Source of the DNA: Eubacterium sp. OM08-24
GTDB taxonomy: Bacteria; Bacillota; Clostridia; Oscillospirales; Acutalibacteraceae
DNA length: 64,000 nucleotides
Assembly (NCBI RefSeq): GCF_003438075.1
Contig: NZ_QSTA01000004.1
Coordinates: 81,537-145,536, forward strand
Direction: 5' to 3'
Below, piece after piece: positions 44,891 through 54,211 of the stretch. The notes beneath the pieces are model-generated. The model was not told the DNA's origin. It made no database searches and worked only from the letters and a program-made list of their open reading frames with translations. Position 1 is the stretch's first letter; every line of letters starts with the position of its first letter. The translations under genes were made by a program, and so were the position numbers.

Positions 44891-45130
44891 ATTAAGAAAA
44901 TACATTACTTAATTGCAGTATATTTATTTTACTGATAATGCAAATAATACTATAAATAATACCCCTATAAACTCATTTTAAATTGTTTTCAATATACTCC
45001 GTATAGTTTGAAAATATAGCTTGTATATTGTGTTTTGTCGGTGATTTCAGGTTATAATTCCTATAAATAATAATTATCAAAAAAATTGAAAAAATAGCGT
45101 AATTATGAAGAAATTTATCGTAAATATCGG
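44891..45130. other. AT-rich spacer, nothing recognised
   Basis: About 240 bases between the terminator and the next promoter. No ORF with an RBS, no RNA gene and no repeat was seen. Confidence 0.5.
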
Positions 45131-45159
45131 TTGACAAAGCGCAAATACTTTTGTATAAT
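45131..45159 (+). promoter_or_regulatory. sigma-A promoter of yceD-rpmF
   Basis: TTGACA (45131-45136), 17-nt spacer, TATAAT (45154-45159): perfect consensus. Confidence 0.82.
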
Positions 45160-45206
45160 AATCAATAGCGTTTTAATATGCGTTTATGCGGTCAAGAGGT
45201 GCAATT

Positions 45207-45701
45207 ATGCTTTTTGAACTTAAAAGTGTCTTTCAAAATGAAGGCGAAGAAAAAACAATCAGCTATCAGCTGGATATAAGCAATATTGACATTGACGGCG
45301 TTTTTCCATTCAAAACACCGCTTGATATTACCGCAACAGCAGGAAACAGGGCATCACTTGTTGACCTTACTTTGGTTGTCAGCTTTGACTATGTGCGCAG
45401 CTGCGACAGATGTGGAGAAGAATTTACAAGGAAGATGAAGTACAAGTTTACTCATAAGCTTGCCCGTTCTCTTGAAACTGACGGCAACGACGACTATATT
45501 GAAACACCTGATTTTGTACTCGACCTTGATGAAACGGTTATTTCTGATGTGCTGTTGTCGCTGCCGCAGAAAAACCTTTGTAAAGAGGATTGCAAGGGAC
45601 TATGCAGTCAGTGCGGTCATAATCTTAACGAGGGTGAATGTGATTGCGATAAAAAGCAGGTTGACCCAAGGCTCGAGATTCTTAAACAACTTATGGATTG
45701 A
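45207..45701 (+). CDS. YceD/DUF177 family protein
   Basis: 164 aa from ATG 45207, which follows AAGAGGTG. DUF177 pattern: a beta-rich N-half, CDRCGEEFTRKMK in the middle, LDETVISDVLLSLPQKNLCKEDCKGLC and CSQCGHNLNEGECDC at the end, the latter forming a probable zinc-binding Cys cluster. YceD is linked to 23S rRNA maturation and is almost always upstream of rpmF, as here (28 nt apart). Confidence 0.9.
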   Translation: MLFELKSVFQNEGEEKTISYQLDISNIDIDGVFPFKTPLDITATAGNRASLVDLTLVVSFDYVRSCDRCGEEFTRKMKYKFTHKLARSLETDGNDDYIETPDFVLDLDETVISDVLLSLPQKNLCKEDCKGLCSQCGHNLNEGECDCDKKQVDPRLEILKQLMD

Positions 45702-45729
45702 TATATGTTATTGTAAGGAGGTCTTTGTA

Positions 45730-45918
45730 ATGGCAGTACCAAAGAGAAAAACTTCACACGCAAGAAAGAGTTCAAGACGTTCAACAGTTTGGAAGCTTAA
45801 CGCTCCAACACTTGTAATTTGCCCTAACTGCGGTGAGTACAAGGCAGCTCACAGAGCTTGCGGCAACTGCGGTATGTATAACGGCAGACAGGTAATCGTA
45901 AAAGCTAACGAGAACTAA
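45730..45918 (+). CDS. rpmF: 50S ribosomal protein bL32
   Basis: 62 aa. MAVPKRKTSHARKSSRRS is the diagnostic start; a zinc ribbon with CPNCGEY and CGNCGMYNGR (two C-x2-C) follows. The four cysteines mark the Zn-binding paralogue form. Preceded by AAGGAGG at 45715-45721. It sits directly downstream of yceD as usual and ends in a terminator. Confidence 0.97.
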   Translation: MAVPKRKTSHARKSSRRSTVWKLNAPTLVICPNCGEYKAAHRACGNCGMYNGRQVIVKANEN

Positions 45919-45936
45919 TTACGGTACAAACATTAT

Positions 45937-45965
45937 GGGCGGCAGAATTCTGTTCGCCCTTTTGT
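45937..45965 (+). terminator. intrinsic terminator after rpmF
   Basis: Stem GGGCGGCAG / CTGTTCGCCC (45937-45959) with one bulged base, loop AATT, then TTTTGTTTTG. Confidence 0.85.
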
Positions 45966-46025
45966 TTTGCTCTGATACATTGATTTTTTAATGAAATTTG
46001 TGTAAAATAAGTGTGAGGTGAGCTC

Positions 46026-47342
46026 GTGGCTGTAAAAATATTTGGTGTGACTGCTAACAGTCACGCAGACAGAGCAAAAATTAAAAGCGGAGAATCTCTG
46101 CTTACTATTAACGGAAATATAATTGAAGATGTGCTTGACTATCGCTTTCATCAGGTAAACAGAGATCTTACTCTTGAAATCCAAGATGGGAACGGCGATG
46201 TAAGAACAGTTAAGATTTACAAGAGTGAATATGAAGAAATCGGTCTTGAATTTGAAACATACCTTATGGATGAGCAGAAAAGCTGCCGTAACAAATGTAT
46301 TTTCTGCTTTATTGACCAGTTGCCTAAGGGTATGCGTGAATCGCTTTATTTTAAAGATGATGACAGCCGACTTTCTTTTTTGTTTGGCAACTACATCACG
46401 CTTACCAACCTTAGCCAGCACGAAATCGACCGTATAATCAAGATGCACATTAGTCCTATTAATGTATCGGTGCACACAACAAATCCTCAGTTGCGTTGTA
46501 AAATGATGCATAACCGTTTTGCAGGCGATGCTTTAAGGCATCTTGAGAGCTTTGCAAAGGCAGGTATCAGCCTGAATTGTCAGATTGTAGCCTGCCCCGG
46601 AATAAATGACGGTGAGGAGCTTTTGCGAACATTTAAAGACCTTGAAAAGCTCGATGTTAATATGACCGCTGTTGTACCCGTAGGACTTACAAGGTACAGA
46701 GAGGGTCTGTATCCGCTTACCGAGTACACGCAGGAAACCGCCGAACAAACGGTAGATTTGATAGAAAAATTCGGCGACGAATGTGTAAAAAAATATGGCA
46801 GAAGAATTTTTTATGCAGGTGATGAATTTTATATTAAGGCGGGCAGACCGATACCGGAGCCTGATTTTTACGAGGGATTTCCTGCTGTTGAGGACGGCAT
46901 TGGTATGATAGCCTGCTTAAAGGAAGAAATTGAGTTTGCCGTTGAGGACAGCGAATATAATGAGTCGCTTAATTATATGGTGACAATAGCTTGCGGCGAG
47001 GCTGTTGCGCCGTATTTACGAGATATGATGAAGATTATTGCAACTAAATTTCCAAATGTAAAAATAAATGTTGTTGCAATTAAAAATAACTTTTTCGGTG
47101 GCGGAGTTAATGTGTCGGGCTTGGTTACAGGCGGCGATCTTATTGCTCAGCTCAAGGGCAAGGAGCTTGGTGAAAAGCTCTTTATTCCGTCATCAATGCT
47201 GAGATTTGAAAACGATATTTTCCTTGATGATGTTTCAGTTGAAGATGTTGAGCGAGAGCTAAATATTTCTTTGGGAATTGTAAATAACAATGGTGACGAG
47301 CTTGTAAGGGCGGTCACTACCGTAAAGGAGATGTTAGAATGA
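46026..47342 (+). CDS. DUF512 / PDZ-containing radical-SAM-like protein
   Basis: 438 aa, GTG start. N-terminal PDZ-like region (KSGESLLTINGNIIEDVLDY), then SCRNKCIFCFIDQLPKGMR with a C-x3-C-x2-C cluster typical of radical SAM enzymes, then the DUF512 C-terminal domain (about 215-430; MTAVVPVGLTRYREGL, AGDEFYIKAGRPIP). Known only as a putative FeS oxidoreductase family, conserved beside der in Clostridia; reaction unknown. Overlaps der by 4 nt (ATGA). Confidence 0.88.
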   Translation: MAVKIFGVTANSHADRAKIKSGESLLTINGNIIEDVLDYRFHQVNRDLTLEIQDGNGDVRTVKIYKSEYEEIGLEFETYLMDEQKSCRNKCIFCFIDQLPKGMRESLYFKDDDSRLSFLFGNYITLTNLSQHEIDRIIKMHISPINVSVHTTNPQLRCKMMHNRFAGDALRHLESFAKAGISLNCQIVACPGINDGEELLRTFKDLEKLDVNMTAVVPVGLTRYREGLYPLTEYTQETAEQTVDLIEKFGDECVKKYGRRIFYAGDEFYIKAGRPIPEPDFYEGFPAVEDGIGMIACLKEEIEFAVEDSEYNESLNYMVTIACGEAVAPYLRDMMKIIATKFPNVKINVVAIKNNFFGGGVNVSGLVTGGDLIAQLKGKELGEKLFIPSSMLRFENDIFLDDVSVEDVERELNISLGIVNNNGDELVRAVTTVKEMLE

Positions 47343-48661
47343 ATAAACCCGTAATTGCTATTGTGGGCAGACCAAATGTTGGTAAATCCACACTATTTAA
47401 TAAACTTATCGGACAGCGACTTTCAATAGTTGATGACACACCGGGCGTTACTCGTGACCGTATTTACGGCGAGGTTGAGTGGCTCGGCAAAAAGGCTTTT
47501 ATAATTGATACAGGCGGTATTGAGCCGAAATCCGACGATATTATTTTGTCGCAGATGCGCAGACAGGCTCAGCTTGCCATTGATACCGCAAATGTAATTA
47601 TCCTTGTTACAGACGGTAAAACAGGTATGGTTGCAACCGATATGGATATTGCGCAGATGCTTATGAAATCAAACAAGCCGATTGTGCTTTGTGTAAATAA
47701 ATGTGACGGTATTGGCGAACCTACTCCCGAATTTTATGAGTTTTACAACCTCGGACTCGGAGATCCTATTCAGGTTTCATCTGTTCACGGTCATGGTACA
47801 GGAGATTTGCTCGACAGTGTTTTTGAACACCTTGATTTTACAGAGGACAGCGAGGATGACGGCACTATAATTAATGTTGCGGTTATCGGTAAGCCAAATG
47901 CAGGCAAGTCATCGCTTATCAATAAGATTACAAACGAGGAGCGCTGTATAGTTTCTGACATTGCAGGTACTACAAGAGATACCATTGATACAATGATAGA
48001 AAATAAGTACGGTAAATTTAATTTTACCGATACAGCAGGACTTCGCCGTCAGAAAAAGATTTATGACGATATTGAAAAGTACAGCATCATCAGAGCTAAG
48101 ATGGCGATTGAGCGCAGTGATGTATGTGTGATTATGATTGACGCCGAGGCAGGCGTTACAGAGCAAGACACAAAGGTAGCCGGACTTGCGCACGAGGCAG
48201 GCAAGGCTTGTATTCTTGCAGTAAACAAATGGGACGCAATCGAGAAAAACGACAAAACAATGCAGGAGTTCAGGAAAAAGCTCGACACTGATTTTGCGTT
48301 TATGTCATATGCTCCGCAGGTGTTTATTTCAGCAAAAACAGGTCAGAGAATTGACAGACTGTTTGAGTTTATTGTTAGTTGTGCGGAGCAGTCGGCACGA
48401 AGAATTACAACAGGTATGCTCAACGAATTGCTTGCTCAGGCAACAACAAGAGTTCAGCCACCGTCTGATAAGGGCAAGAGATTGAAGATTTTTTATGTTA
48501 CTCAGGCATCTGTAAAGCCGCCTACATTTATTTTCTTCTGCAACAATGCCCAGCTGTTCCACTTTTCTTATCAGCGCTATCTTGAAAACAGAATCAGAGA
48601 GGCATTTGGTCTTGAGGGAACACCAATCAGAATTATTATCAGGGAGCGTGGCGAAAAGTAA
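47339..48661 (+). CDS. der: ribosome biogenesis GTPase Der
   Basis: 440 aa with two G domains in tandem. G1 motifs GRPNVGKSTLFNKL and GKPNAGKSSLINKI, G3 DTGG and DTAG, G4 NKCD and NKWD, plus a C-terminal KH-like domain (about 350-440). Acts in 50S assembly. It overlaps the DUF512 gene upstream and shares a base with plsY downstream. Confidence 0.97.
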   Translation: MNKPVIAIVGRPNVGKSTLFNKLIGQRLSIVDDTPGVTRDRIYGEVEWLGKKAFIIDTGGIEPKSDDIILSQMRRQAQLAIDTANVIILVTDGKTGMVATDMDIAQMLMKSNKPIVLCVNKCDGIGEPTPEFYEFYNLGLGDPIQVSSVHGHGTGDLLDSVFEHLDFTEDSEDDGTIINVAVIGKPNAGKSSLINKITNEERCIVSDIAGTTRDTIDTMIENKYGKFNFTDTAGLRRQKKIYDDIEKYSIIRAKMAIERSDVCVIMIDAEAGVTEQDTKVAGLAHEAGKACILAVNKWDAIEKNDKTMQEFRKKLDTDFAFMSYAPQVFISAKTGQRIDRLFEFIVSCAEQSARRITTGMLNELLAQATTRVQPPSDKGKRLKIFYVTQASVKPPTFIFFCNNAQLFHFSYQRYLENRIREAFGLEGTPIRIIIRERGEK

Positions 48662-49380
48662 TGGATTTTTATTTGACATTTTTAGCGGATAACTGGTGGA
48701 GAGTTTTAATTACCGCCGTTGTCGCTTACCTTTTGGGCAGTGTGAATACGGCTGTTATAGTTACAAAAATTGTTACAGGAGGCAAAAAAGACATTCGTGA
48801 AATGGGCAGTGGCAACGCAGGCTTTACCAATGTTTTGCGTTCGGTCGGAAAAGTTCCCGCTATATTTACAATCGTGTGCGATGCGCTTAAATGCGTTGTT
48901 GCGGTAATAATCGGCTGGCTGATTTTCTCGACTATTCAGGCAGACAGCCAAATTCTTTCAAATGAGTTTGGCAACTGCGGCAAGTATATAGCCGGTATTT
49001 TTGCTATACTCGGACATTCGTATCCCGTCTATTTCCACTTTAAGGGTGGCAAGGGTGTTGTTACCGCTGCGGCACTTATAGCAAGTGAGGATTGGAGAGT
49101 GTTTATTGCGATTATTGCCACTTTCCTTATAGTTTTTATTTGTTCAAAAATTATTTCGCTTTCAAGTATTACAGCGGCTGTTCTTTACGGCCCGTTTACT
49201 TTTCTTGCAACATTCCTTTTTGATTATCCGAACGGATATTCTTTAGGCTATGTAATTTTGTCAACGGTTGCGGCGCTGATTATCGGTATTTTTGTAATCG
49301 TTAAGCATAAGGATAACATTAAAAGACTTATGCGTGGCGAGGAAAAGAAAATTACTGCAAAGAAAAAGACAAATGCTTGA
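48661..49380 (+). CDS. plsY: acyl-phosphate:glycerol-3-phosphate acyltransferase
   Basis: 239 aa, about five to six membrane helices. The three PlsY motifs are present: GSVNTAVIV with MGSGNAGFTNVLR, GHSYPVYFHFKGGKGVVT, and a later GPFTF region. First acylation step of phospholipid synthesis with acyl-phosphate from PlsX (not in window). The start is the A of the der stop codon (TAATG), so translation is coupled. The tail is Lys-rich. Confidence 0.95.
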   Translation: MDFYLTFLADNWWRVLITAVVAYLLGSVNTAVIVTKIVTGGKKDIREMGSGNAGFTNVLRSVGKVPAIFTIVCDALKCVVAVIIGWLIFSTIQADSQILSNEFGNCGKYIAGIFAILGHSYPVYFHFKGGKGVVTAAALIASEDWRVFIAIIATFLIVFICSKIISLSSITAAVLYGPFTFLATFLFDYPNGYSLGYVILSTVAALIIGIFVIVKHKDNIKRLMRGEEKKITAKKKTNA

Positions 49381-49438
49381 CGAATTTTTATAAAAGTTGT
49401 AAAATAGTGACAGAAATATTATTGAAAGGTCGAATATT

Positions 49439-49780
49439 ATGTCTGACTGTATTTTTTGTAAAATAGTTGACGGCTCTATTCCATCAACAAAGGTTTACGA
49501 GGACGATAAAATACTTGCATTCAAGGATTTGAACCCTCAAGCACCTGTTCATACTCTTATTGTTCCTAAACAGCATATTTGTTGTGCAGATAAAATTACT
49601 GCCGATAACTGTGAGATAGTCGGTTACATATTCTCAAAAATTCCTGAGATTGCAAAGTCACTCGGTCTTGAGAACGGCTACCGTATTGTTAATAACTGCG
49701 GTGAAGACGGTTGTCAGTCGGTAAAGCACTTGCATTTCCATTTGCTTGGTGGCAAAAAGCTTGCTGAAAATATGGCTTAA
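49439..49780 (+). CDS. HIT-family nucleotide-binding hydrolase (HinT-like)
   Basis: 113 aa. CIFCKIVDGSIPSTKVYEDD start, FKDLNPQAPVHTLIVPKQHI, and the histidine triad HLHFHLLGGKKL near the end. Hydrolyses AMP-lysine or adenosine phosphoramidates in the family. RBS GAAAGG. Twelve nt from the phosphoribosyltransferase start, likely one transcript. Confidence 0.93.
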   Translation: MSDCIFCKIVDGSIPSTKVYEDDKILAFKDLNPQAPVHTLIVPKQHICCADKITADNCEIVGYIFSKIPEIAKSLGLENGYRIVNNCGEDGCQSVKHLHFHLLGGKKLAENMA

Positions 49781-49792
49781 GAGGTGAGTACG

Positions 49793-50329
49793 ATGGGTAC
49801 ATATAAAATTACCATTGCAGGACTTGAGCGTGAGCTTGAGCTTTTTCCTGTAAGTGATAAGCTTGACATTGCGGCATTTATTATGTTTGGTGATGTTGAA
49901 ATTACCGAGGCGTCTGCTAAAGAGCTTTTAAAAATTTGCCCTGAGCACGATGTTGTTGTTACAGCCGAGGCAAAGGGTATTCCTCTTTGCTATGAAATGG
50001 CAAGACAGGGCTGCAAAAATTATGTTGTTGCCCGCAAGGGTGTTAAAGTGTATATGAGAAACCCGATAGAGGTAAATGTTAAGTCAATTACTACCGAGAA
50101 CGAGCAGGAGCTCTATCTTGGCGAGGGTGACGCTGACTTTATTAAGGGCAAAAGAGTATTGATTGTTGATGATGTTGTTTCAACAGGTCAGAGCCTTGAG
50201 GCAATTGAAGAGCTTGTTACTAAGGCCGGCGGAAATATAGTAGGCAAGGCGGCTGTGCTTGCCGAGGGTGACGCAAGAGGCAGAAAAGATATTATTTATC
50301 TTGAGGAATTGCCTTTGTTCTTTAAATAA
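49793..50329 (+). CDS. phosphoribosyltransferase, Apt/Xpt-like
   Basis: 178 aa. VLIVDDVVSTGQSLEA is the PRPP-binding loop; VVVTAEAKGIPLCYEMAR is the E-x-K-G region of type-I purine PRTases, and CKNYVVARKGVKVY the flexible hood. It most resembles adenine or xanthine phosphoribosyltransferases (purine salvage), but the base specificity is not certain. ATG 49793 is preferred over GTG 49784, which overlaps AGAGG. Confidence 0.85.
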   Translation: MGTYKITIAGLERELELFPVSDKLDIAAFIMFGDVEITEASAKELLKICPEHDVVVTAEAKGIPLCYEMARQGCKNYVVARKGVKVYMRNPIEVNVKSITTENEQELYLGEGDADFIKGKRVLIVDDVVSTGQSLEAIEELVTKAGGNIVGKAAVLAEGDARGRKDIIYLEELPLFFK

Positions 50330-50349
50330 TATATTAAGGATTGAATTTT

Positions 50350-52485
50350 ATGAAACGACCGTTTGCATTGATTGGTATTACATATCTTTCTGTGCAAGCG
50401 GCGCTTTTTTATTTTCAGCAAATTTACATTGCGGCAGTAGTTGCCGTTGTGTGTTTTGTCGGCGCTGTTGTTTCGCTTTTTACCTTGAAGAATAAAAGTA
50501 TTCGGCATACCGCACTCGGATTTTGCATTACCGCTGCGTTTGCAAGTGTGATATTCGGCGGATACAGTGCGCTTGTAAGACAGCCGATTACAGAGAAATA
50601 TTCTGACAAAGATATATATGTTACGGCAACTGTAATTGAACAGCCGACAAGGAAATATGATTATTACAAATATCTGATTGAAACCGAGCAGATAAATAAA
50701 AAAAGTGAAAGGCTGAGGATAAATCTTTCAACAATCAGTGAAATAAATGTTGAAGAATTTGACAGAATAAGCTGTGTTTTATCTGTAAAAGAGTGTGAGC
50801 AAAATTCAATGATAGCAGACGGTGCGTTTTTGCAGGCGTCTGCCGATAAGAATTTTGCTTATATTGTAAAAGCCTCGGATAATAAGCCGCTGTATTACAA
50901 TGCAATTAAACTGCGGAAAAGCTTTGCAAACAGCTTGAATAATCTTATGTCAAATGACAGCGCATCACTGTGCAGAGCTGTTTTGTTAGGCGAAAAGTCG
51001 GCGCTCTCGCAGGATGTGCAAAACGATTTTACACGCTGTGGCGTCAGCTTTCTAATAGTAGTGTCGGGTATGCACCTTGCAATTATATGCAGTTTTGTAT
51101 TTTTCTGTATAAAAGGAATTATCAGGAGCAGGGCATTACGCTCGTTGATAATGATTTTATGTGCATTTGCATTTATGGCGGTAAGCGGATTTTCACCCTC
51201 TGTGGTAAGGGCAGGAATTATGCTTGCTGTGGTGTATTCGGGAAAAATGTTTATGCGCAACGGCGATTCGCTTAATTCGCTGGGAATTGCGGCTTTAATT
51301 CTTACAGTGCCAAATCCAGTTGCGGTAGCCGATGTGGGTATGCTGTTATCATTTACGGCAACTCTCGGCATAATTTTGTGGGCACAAGGTATGACCGCAT
51401 TTATAATGGGTAAATTTACAAAATTAAATAGACTTAAAAAACCTGTTGAATTTATTGTAAATCTGTTTTCCGTATCGGTATCAGCGGCTGTATGGACAAT
51501 GCCGTTTTCGGTATTGCTGTTTGGCAAGGTGTCGCTTTTCTCAATTTTACTTTCAGTTGTGCTTTCGCCCGTTGTAAGCGTACTCGTAGCCTGCGCCCTG
51601 CTGACTGTGATTTTTAACGGCATAGGAGCTATCGGCTTTATTGCTTATCCGTTTGCATTTGTATGCGAGTGGCTGAGCCGTTTTGTTTTAGCTGTGGTGG
51701 GTGCGATTTCCGGTATTCCGTTTTCATATGTAAATGCCCGTAAGCCGTATTTTTACATATGGCTCGGTTTGGCTGCGGTTATGGTTGTTGCAGGCTGTTT
51801 TGTAAAGAACAGGGCAGGCTATGCCGTTAAAAGTGCTGTTGTATCGCTGTGTGTGCTTACTTTGGGTTTTGGTATATATTCAGTAATTGATGTGAGAAAT
51901 ACCGAGTTAAACATTTACGCAACAGGCGGCAATACGGTTATGATAAGGCGTGGCAAAAACTGCTCGGTCATAAGCTGTGACGGAGATTTTGCAAAAATTT
52001 ACAGCACTGTATCGGATGTGAAGGAAGATACCGACAAGCTCGACTTTCTTATTGTGCCAACCGACAGGGAGAGCAGTGCCGCTTATGCCGATATTATTCA
52101 AAGAAAATTTGACGAATCGGATGTTTTGATATATGATAGTAAAGGTGAGTTTAGCGACAGAGAAAATGTAAAGTATTTTAACAGGAACTTTACAGTATAT
52201 CTTAATGAAAACACCAAAGACGAAATAGTGTGTGCAGAGGGCGGTGTTTATCAGTATATAAGCACTGACAATACAGCTGTTTTGCTCTTTGACGGTGAAC
52301 TTGATTTTAATAAAATTCCCGAAAAATACCGAAAAGCCGATTATGTTATTGCGGATAAATTCAGTAAAGATATTAAAAGTCTTTTTAGCGGAAAAGTAAT
52401 CGTTACAGGCAACGGCGAGGGTATCGAGGAAAATTCAGATATAATTTGGATACAAGACGATAATATGGCATTTGCACTTAATTAA
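50350..52485 (+). CDS. comEC: ComEC/Rec2-type DNA internalisation protein
   Basis: 711 aa. N-terminal helices plus an OB-like DUF4131 region, then the competence domain with LLGEKSALSQDVQNDFTRCG, FLIVVSGMHLAIICS (conserved SGMH motif) and VRAGIMLAVVYSG; about ten membrane helices. The C-terminal ~200 residues sit where a beta-lactamase-like domain is expected, but H-x-H-x-D-H is missing. The pore part is intact. Forms the transmembrane DNA uptake channel when expressed. ATG 50350 follows AAGGA. holA begins 11 nt after the stop. Confidence 0.92.
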   Translation: MKRPFALIGITYLSVQAALFYFQQIYIAAVVAVVCFVGAVVSLFTLKNKSIRHTALGFCITAAFASVIFGGYSALVRQPITEKYSDKDIYVTATVIEQPTRKYDYYKYLIETEQINKKSERLRINLSTISEINVEEFDRISCVLSVKECEQNSMIADGAFLQASADKNFAYIVKASDNKPLYYNAIKLRKSFANSLNNLMSNDSASLCRAVLLGEKSALSQDVQNDFTRCGVSFLIVVSGMHLAIICSFVFFCIKGIIRSRALRSLIMILCAFAFMAVSGFSPSVVRAGIMLAVVYSGKMFMRNGDSLNSLGIAALILTVPNPVAVADVGMLLSFTATLGIILWAQGMTAFIMGKFTKLNRLKKPVEFIVNLFSVSVSAAVWTMPFSVLLFGKVSLFSILLSVVLSPVVSVLVACALLTVIFNGIGAIGFIAYPFAFVCEWLSRFVLAVVGAISGIPFSYVNARKPYFYIWLGLAAVMVVAGCFVKNRAGYAVKSAVVSLCVLTLGFGIYSVIDVRNTELNIYATGGNTVMIRRGKNCSVISCDGDFAKIYSTVSDVKEDTDKLDFLIVPTDRESSAAYADIIQRKFDESDVLIYDSKGEFSDRENVKYFNRNFTVYLNENTKDEIVCAEGGVYQYISTDNTAVLLFDGELDFNKIPEKYRKADYVIADKFSKDIKSLFSGKVIVTGNGEGIEENSDIIWIQDDNMAFALN

Positions 52486-52495
52486 CGGAGGAAAT

Positions 52496-53539
52496 ATGGC
52501 TGTACTTACAGACAAACAAATGGACAAGCATATAAAAGAAAAAAATTTTGCTAAAATATATTTGATTTACGGCGATGAACAAATGTATGTTAGGAAATAT
52601 ACCGATAAACTTGTTACTGCGGTGGCAGGCAAAACTCCGTCAGATTTTAATTTTCATTCGTTCGGTGACAGTATTAATTTTGACGAGCTTGCCGCATCTG
52701 TTCAGATTGTGCCGTTTATGAGCGAATATAACTGCGTTTTGGTGAGTGATGCCGCCTTTGATGAGTTTAATGCAAATGACAACGCAAGGTTTGCCGATAT
52801 TTACAAGGCAGTGCCTGACGGTACTGTTTTTATTGTATCTTTGCCGTCTATTAAGCCTAAAAAAAATACAACGGTTTTGCCTGCGCTTAAAAAATATGCG
52901 GACAAAAACGGTATAGTTTGCGAATTTAACACACTTACTCAGAACGAGCTTGTTAAATTTATTGCCAAATGGGCGAACGCAAACGGCAAGATTATTTCTC
53001 AGGTAAACGCAACTCACCTTATATCGCTTTGTGGTCGTGACCTTAATATGCTGAAAAATGAGATTGATAAGATTTCGGCATACGCAAAGGGAGAAGAAAT
53101 ATCTTGTGATGATATTGATAAGTTGGCGACAGTTACGCTTGAGGCAAAGGTTTTTGCACTCTCGGACGCTGTGCTTAACGATAATGCACAAAAAGCGTTT
53201 AATACGCTTGATGTATTGTTTTATCAGCAGGAAAAAACAGCCGATATGCTGTATATTTTAACAAAGGCGTATATTGACGCATACAGAATACGAGTGGCAG
53301 ACGAAAGCGGAATAACGAAAACCGAAGTTGCAAATAAGTTTAATTATAAAAACAGAGCGTTTGTACTTGATAATGCAAAAAAAGCGACAAAGCGAGTATC
53401 AACGCAGGCACTGAGAAAGTCGCTTGAAATACTTTTACAGGCTGATACAGAGTTTAAGAGCGTAGCGATAAATGACAGAATGTTTTTTGAAAAATTAATC
53501 GCAAACCTTTTGCTGACAGCTGAGAGGGGTAGAGTTTAA
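52496..53539 (+). CDS. holA: DNA polymerase III subunit delta
   Basis: 347 aa. FAKIYLIYGDEQMYVRKYTDKLV start, MSEYNCVLVSD, VAINDRMFFEKLI near the end: HolA/YqeN-like clamp-loader delta. It has the AAA+ fold without a P-loop lysine, as is normal for delta. ATG 52496 follows CGGAGG. The comEC-holA pair is conserved across Firmicutes. It abuts rnmV (TTG at 53540). Confidence 0.92.
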   Translation: MAVLTDKQMDKHIKEKNFAKIYLIYGDEQMYVRKYTDKLVTAVAGKTPSDFNFHSFGDSINFDELAASVQIVPFMSEYNCVLVSDAAFDEFNANDNARFADIYKAVPDGTVFIVSLPSIKPKKNTTVLPALKKYADKNGIVCEFNTLTQNELVKFIAKWANANGKIISQVNATHLISLCGRDLNMLKNEIDKISAYAKGEEISCDDIDKLATVTLEAKVFALSDAVLNDNAQKAFNTLDVLFYQQEKTADMLYILTKAYIDAYRIRVADESGITKTEVANKFNYKNRAFVLDNAKKATKRVSTQALRKSLEILLQADTEFKSVAINDRMFFEKLIANLLLTAERGRV

Positions 53540-54133
53540 TTGCTTAAAATAAAAGAGGCAATAATAGTAGAGGGCAGATACGATAAAATAAAATTAAAAA
53601 ATATTGTTGATGCCACAATTATTGAAACCAACGGCTTTAGAGTGTTTTCAGACAAAGAAAAGCAGTCGCTTATTCGCAAAATTGCAGAAACCAAGGGAAT
53701 ACTTGTATTTACAGACAGCGACTCCGCAGGTTTTGTTATAAGGAATTTTTTGCGTGGTGCGGTTGATAAAAGCAAGATAAAGCATTGCTACATACCGCAG
53801 ATAAACGGTAAGGAAAAGCGAAAGGCGCATAGCTCAAAAGAGGGCTTTCTTGGTGTTGAGGGAGTGAGCGATGATGTTATTATTGACGCTATCCGCAAAA
53901 GCGGTGCAACAATCATAGGAGAAGAAAGTCAGGCGCAAAGCGGAGAGATTACAAAATCCGATTTATATCGGCTCGGACTTACGGGCAGAGAAAATTCGGA
54001 AAAGCTGAGGAAAGCACTTTTAAAAAATTTAGGAATGCCGTCATATCTCACTACAAACGCTATGCTCTCGGCAATTAATTGCTTATATTCGTTAGAAGAA
54101 TTAAAAAACATAGTAGAAAATTTGGAAATTTAA
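53540..54133 (+). CDS. rnmV: ribonuclease M5
   Basis: 197 aa from TTG directly after the holA stop. TOPRIM motif IIVEGRYDKIK near the start with acidic DSDSAGF (D-x-D) at about 60, and the M5 C-terminal domain. Cleaves 5S rRNA precursor to mature ends. Usually beside ksgA in Bacillus; here it follows holA. A terminator hairpin begins 14 nt after the stop. Confidence 0.92.
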   Translation: MLKIKEAIIVEGRYDKIKLKNIVDATIIETNGFRVFSDKEKQSLIRKIAETKGILVFTDSDSAGFVIRNFLRGAVDKSKIKHCYIPQINGKEKRKAHSSKEGFLGVEGVSDDVIIDAIRKSGATIIGEESQAQSGEITKSDLYRLGLTGRENSEKLRKALLKNLGMPSYLTTNAMLSAINCLYSLEELKNIVENLEI

Positions 54134-54146
54134 TAATCGTAATTGA

Positions 54147-54187
54147 AATCATCGTTTTTGGACATAATAAAAACGGTGATTTTTTTG
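54147..54187 (+). terminator. intrinsic terminator after rnmV
   Basis: Stem AAATCATCGTTTTT (54147-54160) / AAAAACGGTGATTT (54170-54183) with G-U/A-C variants, then TTTTTG. Confidence 0.8.
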
Positions 54188-54211
54188 TTAAAGAGATTAA
54201 AATGTGATTGT

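Noticed and set aside
45460..45729. Extended plus-strand frame running into rpmF
   Set aside because: The frame upstream of 45730 overlaps yceD out of phase; bL32 starts cleanly at MAVPKRK with its own AAGGAGG.
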